A DNA stretch of 64,000 nucleotides. It comes from Celerinatantimonas sp046054165 (GTDB lineage Bacteria > Pseudomonadota > Gammaproteobacteria > Enterobacterales > Celerinatantimonadaceae). The notes below the pieces were generated by a model. The model was not told where the DNA came from. It ran no database searches and was given only the letters and a program-made list of their open reading frames with translations. Below are positions 59,931-64,000 of the stretch, one piece after another; the first letter of the stretch is position 1, and each line of letters starts with the position of its first letter. The position numbers and the translations under genes were made by a program. The stretch is taken from assembly GCF_046054165.1 (NCBI RefSeq), contig NZ_JBFNXK010000006.1, positions 124,001-188,000 of the forward strand. Reading direction: 5' to 3'.

Positions 59931-60275
59931 ATGCACGAAATTACCTTATGTCAGAGAACACTTGAAACCATTGCAGCAACCGCCGAAGCCAATGGTGCAC
60001 GGCAGGTTACGGACGTCTGGGTCCGGGTCGGCGCATTTTCCTGCGTTGAACCTTCAGCCATGGAGTTTTGTTTTGAACTGGTCTGCCGCGAAACCATCGC
60101 TGAAGGGTGTAAACTACATCTGGAAGTTCAGTCTGCGGAATGCTTTTGCCATCACTGCCATCAGTCAATCCAGCTACTATCCAGTAAAGTCAAAGTCTGC
60201 CCCAACTGTGGCAGCCACGATCTCAAGATCGATGCCGACGACGGACTCACCATCCAGCGGATTGAAGTGATTTAA
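59931..60275 (+). CDS. hypA: Hydrogenase nickel-insertion protein HypA
   Basis: 114 residues from ATG 59931, giving the invariant MHE N-terminus whose His2 binds nickel; the frame upstream to 59868 overlaps the promoter. The zinc site is CFCHHC...CPNCGS. Delivers Ni to HyfG with HypB. The ribosome site is weak. First of hypABCDE. Confidence 0.96.
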   Translation: MHEITLCQRTLETIAATAEANGARQVTDVWVRVGAFSCVEPSAMEFCFELVCRETIAEGCKLHLEVQSAECFCHHCHQSIQLLSSKVKVCPNCGSHDLKIDADDGLTIQRIEVI

Positions 60276-60303
60276 ATCAGACGAAATGTCTTAAGGAATA
60301 ACT

Positions 60304-61242
60304 ATGTGTAGTACTTGTGGTTGCAGCGAAGGCGATGTCACTATCACCCCCACTCATGAATCGAATCATGATCATGACCACACTCATGATCACCAGCATC
60401 CTCATGCCGAACATGAACATGAGCACGCTCATTCGCACAATCATCACCACGACGAACAAGCGGCCTCCACAATTATCGTTCATCATCATTATTACCATCA
60501 GGGCGATGTGCATCACCATATTCACTATCATGTGGAAGGCAATATTCATGACCAGCCGGAGAGACTCACCACGCAACCCGCTCAGCCGGTAAAACGCAGC
60601 ATCTCCATTGAAGAAGACGTGCTGGCCAAAAACAATCATATTGCCGCGCATAACCGAGAACATTTTGCAGCGCTTGATCTGGCTGTACTCAATTTTGTAT
60701 CTAGCCCAGGTTCGGGTAAAACCACCCTGCTTTGCGAAACACTGAAACGATTTTTACCCTTGCATCCCTGCGCGGTCATTGAAGGTGATCAGCAGACGCA
60801 AAACGATGCCAACCGTATCGATAAAACCGGAGCACAGGCGATTCAAATCAATACCGGCAAAGGCTGCCATCTGGATGCGCAGATGGTTCACGATGCCCTG
60901 CATCAGCTGGAAACGCCCGAACACAGCTACTTGTTTATTGAAAACGTCGGTAATCTGGTCTGCCCGGCTAGTTTTGATCTAGGTGAAAAACATAAAGTAG
61001 CCGTTTTGTCGGTCACCGAAGGGGAAGACAAACCGCTGAAATATCCGCATATGTTTGCTGCCGCCTCACTACTGCTGATCAATAAAATCGACTTGCTCGA
61101 ATACGTCGATTTTGATCTGGCGCGCTGCATGCAATACGCCCATCAGGTGAATCCGGAACTGACCATTATTCCGGTTAGTGCCACCACTGGGGCCGGGATG
61201 GATGAATGGCTCACCTGGCTGGAAGCTCAATTATGTGCATAG
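60304..61242 (+). CDS. hypB: Hydrogenase nickel GTPase HypB, His-rich
   Basis: 312 residues. MCSTCGCSEGD at the start is the high-affinity nickel CxxCGC motif. Residues about 18-85 contain about 26 histidines (HDHDHTHDHQHPH, then VHHHYYHQGDVHHHIHYH), a nickel-storage stretch much richer than E. coli HypB. GTPase motifs: NFVSSPGSGKTTLL, IEGDQQT, INKIDLLEYVDFD. Extra His capacity suits growth with limiting nickel. Confidence 0.96.
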   Translation: MCSTCGCSEGDVTITPTHESNHDHDHTHDHQHPHAEHEHEHAHSHNHHHDEQAASTIIVHHHYYHQGDVHHHIHYHVEGNIHDQPERLTTQPAQPVKRSISIEEDVLAKNNHIAAHNREHFAALDLAVLNFVSSPGSGKTTLLCETLKRFLPLHPCAVIEGDQQTQNDANRIDKTGAQAIQINTGKGCHLDAQMVHDALHQLETPEHSYLFIENVGNLVCPASFDLGEKHKVAVLSVTEGEDKPLKYPHMFAAASLLLINKIDLLEYVDFDLARCMQYAHQVNPELTIIPVSATTGAGMDEWLTWLEAQLCA

Positions 61243-61529
61243 GAACTCCGGCTCAAATTATCGCCATTGACGATCCAAGCAACCAACTGGCCAAAGCCCA
61301 GATCGGGGGCGTTACCCGTGAGATCGACTTAAGCCTTGTCGGTGCACTCGATGAACAAGGGCAGCCCCGCATCGGCCAGTGGGTTCTGGTGCATGTCGGT
61401 TTTGCCATGAGTTTAATTGACGCCGACGAAGCCGCTCGAACCCTACAAGCGCTCACCGAAATGGGCGAAGTCGAACCCGATGTCGTCGCATTTTTGCAAG
61501 CCGGGGGAGGTTCCCGTGAAGTTTGTTGA
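61233..61529 (+). CDS. hypC: Hydrogenase maturation chaperone HypC
   Basis: 98 residues from ATG 61233 giving MCIGTPAQI, whose Cys2 binds the Fe(CN)2CO precursor; upstream frame to 61206 is hypB coding. VGALDEQGQPRIGQWVLVHVGFAMSLIDADEAARTL is the HypC core. Overlaps hypB by 10 bp and hypD by 14 bp. Confidence 0.96.
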   Translation: MCIGTPAQIIAIDDPSNQLAKAQIGGVTREIDLSLVGALDEQGQPRIGQWVLVHVGFAMSLIDADEAARTLQALTEMGEVEPDVVAFLQAGGGSREVC

Positions 61530-62625
61530 TGAATTTCGCCAACAACAACCGGTTCAGGAACTGATTAGCGCCATCCACCACGACATGGCGGGTAGCCAAT
61601 TTACCGCGCAAAAACCACTGCAGATCATGGAGGTCTGCGGCGGACACACCCATGCCATTTTCCGGTTTGGTCTGGATAAACTGCTGCCGGAAAGCATCGA
61701 TTTCATTCACGGGCCGGGTTGTCCAGTCTGTGTACTCCCGACCGGCCGTATCGACAGCTGTATCGAGATCGCCAAGCATCCCGAAGTTATTTTCTTAACC
61801 TTTGGTGATGCGATGCGAGTTCCCGGTTCGCACGGTTCGTTTCTGGATGCCCGCCGGGAAGGAGCCGACATCCGTATGATCTACTCCCCATTGGATGCCC
61901 TGAAGATTGCTCAAGAAAACCCGGATCGTAAAGTCGTCTTTTTTGCATTAGGCTTCGAAACCACCATGCCCGCCAGTGCCATGCTGTTTATTCGCGCCAA
62001 AGCGATGCAACTTTCCAATCTCTATGGCTTCTGCCAGCATATCGTTGTCGTACCCACGTTAGATGAGCTGCTACGAGCCCCGGATAACCAAATTGATGCT
62101 CTGCTCGGACCGGGCCATGTCAGCATGGTAATCGGCACCCAACCTTATGAAGCCCTCTGCCAACAATACCACCGGCCGTTGGTCGTCAGCGGTTTCGAAC
62201 CGGTCGATATGCTGCAAAGCGTCCTGATGATTGTCCGCCAGATCAAACAAGGGCAAGCTAAAGTTGAAAACCAATATGCCCGGGTCGTGCGCGATGCTGG
62301 AAATCCGCAGGCGCAGGCCGTGATTCAGGAAGTCTTCACACTGCGTGAGCGCAGCGAATGGCGGGGGCTGGGCGAAATCGCCTACTCCGGGATGCAGTTT
62401 AGCGAGGCTTTCGCCGAATTTGATGCCGAACGCCATTTTAAGCCTCATAATTATCACCCGCAGGAACGCCCGCAGGCCCGCTGCAGTGATGTTTTAATCG
62501 GCCGTTGCAAACCGCAACATTGTCCATTATTTGGCCGTGAATGTACGCCTCAAGCTCCCGTCGGAGCGTTAATGGTTTCATCTGAAGGGGCTTGTGCCGC
62601 CTGTTATCAATATCGTCGGGTCTAA
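61516..62625 (+). CDS. hypD: Hydrogenase maturation protein HypD
   Basis: 369 residues from GTG 61516 (MKFVDEF), preceded by GGGGGAGG; the longer frame from 61417 runs through hypC. MEVCGGHTHAIFRFGL, HGPGCPVCVLP, FFALGFETTMP, then C-terminal 4Fe-4S cysteines (CSDVLIGRCKPQHCPLFGRECTP). With HypC it assembles the Fe(CN)2CO unit. Confidence 0.96.
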   Translation: MKFVDEFRQQQPVQELISAIHHDMAGSQFTAQKPLQIMEVCGGHTHAIFRFGLDKLLPESIDFIHGPGCPVCVLPTGRIDSCIEIAKHPEVIFLTFGDAMRVPGSHGSFLDARREGADIRMIYSPLDALKIAQENPDRKVVFFALGFETTMPASAMLFIRAKAMQLSNLYGFCQHIVVVPTLDELLRAPDNQIDALLGPGHVSMVIGTQPYEALCQQYHRPLVVSGFEPVDMLQSVLMIVRQIKQGQAKVENQYARVVRDAGNPQAQAVIQEVFTLRERSEWRGLGEIAYSGMQFSEAFAEFDAERHFKPHNYHPQERPQARCSDVLIGRCKPQHCPLFGRECTPQAPVGALMVSSEGACAACYQYRRV

Positions 62626-62650
62626 GATCAGCTGACTCTAAGGAATTTAA

Positions 62651-63667
62651 ATGGCTTCTAAAATCATTACTCTGGCTCACGGCAGCGGCGGGCAGGCTAT
62701 GCAGGATCTCATCCAGCAACTAATGGTGCGTTATTTTAATAATGCCTATTTGGCTCAAGCCGAAGATCAGGCCCGGATCCCGTTAGCACAATTCACCGCC
62801 GCGGGTCACACCTTAGCCATGACCACCGATAGTTTTGTGATCGACCCCATTGAATTTCCAGGGGGAAACATCGGGAAGTTAGCGATTTGCGGCACCGCCA
62901 ATGATTTGGCCGTCGGGGGAGCTAAGCCCCGGTTTCTGACCTGTAGTCTGATTCTGGAAGAAGGACTACCTTTCGACACGTTGGAGCGGATCATCCAGAG
63001 CATGGCCGACACGGCCAATGCCGCCGGGATCCAGATCGTCACCGGCGATACCAAAGTGGTCGGTCGCGGCAGTGCTGATAAAATCTTTATCAATACTGCG
63101 GGTGTAGCCACGATTGACGCTCGCAGCGACTGGGGGATGCATCACATCCAAATCGGCGATCAGATCATCGTCACCGGAACCCTCGGCGATCATGGTGCAG
63201 CCATTCTCAATGCCCGGGAACAACTGGGATTAGAATCCGATCTGCAAAGCGATTGCGCCGTACTTTGGCCACTGGTCGAACCACTGCTCAACATCGAAGG
63301 GATCCGCTGTCTGCGCGATGCCACCCGAGGCGGCGTCAATGCAGTAATGCATGAGTATGCGCATGCCAGCGGCTATGGCATGCAGCTGTTTGAACACCAG
63401 CTCCCACTTTCAGAACCCGTTCGGGGCATGTGTGAATTATTGGGCTTGGATCCGCTGAATTTAGCCAACGAAGGCAAACTCATCATCGTCACCTCCGCCC
63501 AAAGTAGTGAAGTGGTCCTTAACGCGCTGCATGGAACGCCTCTGGGACAACAGGCTGCCATCATTGGCCAGGTGACAGAACGTACCGGCGTCACATTAAC
63601 CGGTGAATACGGGATCGAGCGAGAACTCACCTTGCCACATTTTGAACAATTACCTCGTATTTGTTGA
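62651..63667 (+). CDS. hypE: Hydrogenase maturation protein HypE
   Basis: 338 residues. LAHGSGGQAMQDLI, TTDSFVIDPIEFPGGNIGKLAICGTANDLAVGGA, TGDTKVVGRGSADKIFINTAG and the obligatory C-terminal PRIC, whose terminal Cys is carbamoylated by HypF and dehydrated to cyanide. Last hyp gene; followed by the fhlA-like gene after 208 bp. Confidence 0.97.
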   Translation: MASKIITLAHGSGGQAMQDLIQQLMVRYFNNAYLAQAEDQARIPLAQFTAAGHTLAMTTDSFVIDPIEFPGGNIGKLAICGTANDLAVGGAKPRFLTCSLILEEGLPFDTLERIIQSMADTANAAGIQIVTGDTKVVGRGSADKIFINTAGVATIDARSDWGMHHIQIGDQIIVTGTLGDHGAAILNAREQLGLESDLQSDCAVLWPLVEPLLNIEGIRCLRDATRGGVNAVMHEYAHASGYGMQLFEHQLPLSEPVRGMCELLGLDPLNLANEGKLIIVTSAQSSEVVLNALHGTPLGQQAAIIGQVTERTGVTLTGEYGIERELTLPHFEQLPRIC

Positions 63668-63789
63668 TCCAGTCGCAAGTCAATAAAATTTATTATCCTT
63701 ACAATTTAAAATAATTCGTGGCCTCACGGACACATGGATGTGTTGCGCAGCCACCGGGATATATTGACTCGTGCTTGATTAAAATTTGA

Positions 63790-63823
63790 AAATCTAAAAT
63801 CAGCCGAGATCAACAGCCCCTAA
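63790..63823 (+). repeat. Dispersed repeat, degenerate copy D
   Basis: aaaatcagccgagatcaac followed by agcccctaa. Similar to copy B (gatcaacaacccctag) at the tip but diverged in the body. In the hypE-fhlA gap. Confidence 0.4.
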
Positions 63824-63875
63824 AAACAGGTTCGATCGTCTGATGTTTTGTTAATCATTCAGCTAAGAGATTATT

Positions 63876-64000
63876 ATGCCAAACCGATTTCAGCATCTCA
63901 GTGAGCAACGCAGCTGCCTGACGCTCACCCATCAACTGCTCGATCAGCCAAGTATTGAAGGTGTCTTAGCCTGCTTAAATCAACACGCTCAGACGCTGGA
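63876..64000 (+). CDS. fhlA: Start of an FhlA-like transcriptional activator (partial)
   Basis: 41 codons reach the window end: MPNRFQHLSEQRSCLTLTH...LLDQPSIEGVLACLNQHAQTL. The spacing and pattern (xLTxTxxLLxQPxxxxxLxxL) resemble the N-terminus of E. coli FhlA (FDITRTLLQQPDLASLCEAL). Position after hypE is the same as in E. coli. FhlA binds formate and activates sigma-54 promoters of hyf, hyp and fdhF. Catalytic AAA+ and DNA-binding domains lie beyond the window, so the call is mainly contextual. Confidence 0.65.
   Translation, partial: MPNRFQHLSEQRSCLTLTHQLLDQPSIEGVLACLNQHAQTL

Noticed and set aside
60277..60663. Minus-strand methionine-rich frame opposite hypB
   Set aside because: It is the antisense of the His-rich codons (CAT/CAC giving ATG/GTG); no independent support.
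63668..63875. Gene or small RNA between hypE and fhlA
   Set aside because: No frame or strong hairpin; only a degenerate copy of the dispersed repeat.

Overview
This window reads as chromosome of a facultatively anaerobic gammaproteobacterium. Nearly every gene has a close counterpart in enteric bacteria, Vibrionaceae or Aeromonadales: anaerobic sulfite reductase, a hydrogenase-4 type formate hydrogenlyase, anaerobic (early-cobalt) cobalamin synthesis, and type VI secretion Hcp/VgrG. I cannot name the genus from sequence alone. I saw no rRNA, tRNA, CRISPR array or intact transposase.

Layout. (1) 1-5.7 kb, minus strand: a type VI secretion effector module (hcp, vgrG, PAAR-nuclease toxin, immunity gene) followed by decayed or orphan toxin/immunity cassettes. 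(2) 6.1-9.8 kb, plus: asrABC plus a uroporphyrinogen-III methyltransferase that can supply siroheme precursor to AsrC. (3) 9.9-15.3 kb, minus: a fused permease/ATPase amino-acid ABC transporter, its binding protein, a deiminase-fold enzyme, a carbamoylase-type M20 hydrolase and a LuxR-type regulator; together they suggest catabolism of a guanidino compound. (4) 15.9-21.7 kb, minus: PadR regulator and a TonB receptor with a FecBCDE-like ABC importer for a metal chelate. (5) 22.1-25.1 kb, plus: a DMT exporter and a secreted GH28 exo-polygalacturonase. (6) 25.1-30.1 kb, minus: gpdQ-ugpCBAE, glycerophosphodiester uptake and hydrolysis behind a good Pho box. (7) 30.3-31.7 kb, plus: six tandem copies of a 62-codon gene for a small exported peptide of unknown function; this is the least explained object in the window. 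(8) 32.1-33.0 kb: an SDR oxidoreductase between two copies of a dispersed repeat. (9) 33.1-41.8 kb, minus: cbiD-C-ET-L-G-K-H-cobC-cbiF for the corrin ring.

(10) 41.9-64 kb: a complete formate hydrogenlyase locus. On the minus strand are hyfA-I, hycH/hyfJ and hycI, then hydN-fdhF-hypF-nickel permease; on the plus strand hypABCDE and the start of an fhlA-like regulator. FdhF carries Cys where Escherichia coli has selenocysteine. Inverted repeats resembling FhlA sites lie in the hyfA/hypA divergent region and upstream of hydN, and a strong -24/-12 (sigma-54) match lies before hypA. Nickel permease, HypAB and possibly the TonB/ABC importer feed nickel to the hydrogenase.

Starts were moved from the longest open frame wherever a ribosome-binding site, gene overlap or family alignment favoured an internal codon. 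Protein identities rest on recalled family sequences and motifs, not on a database search.
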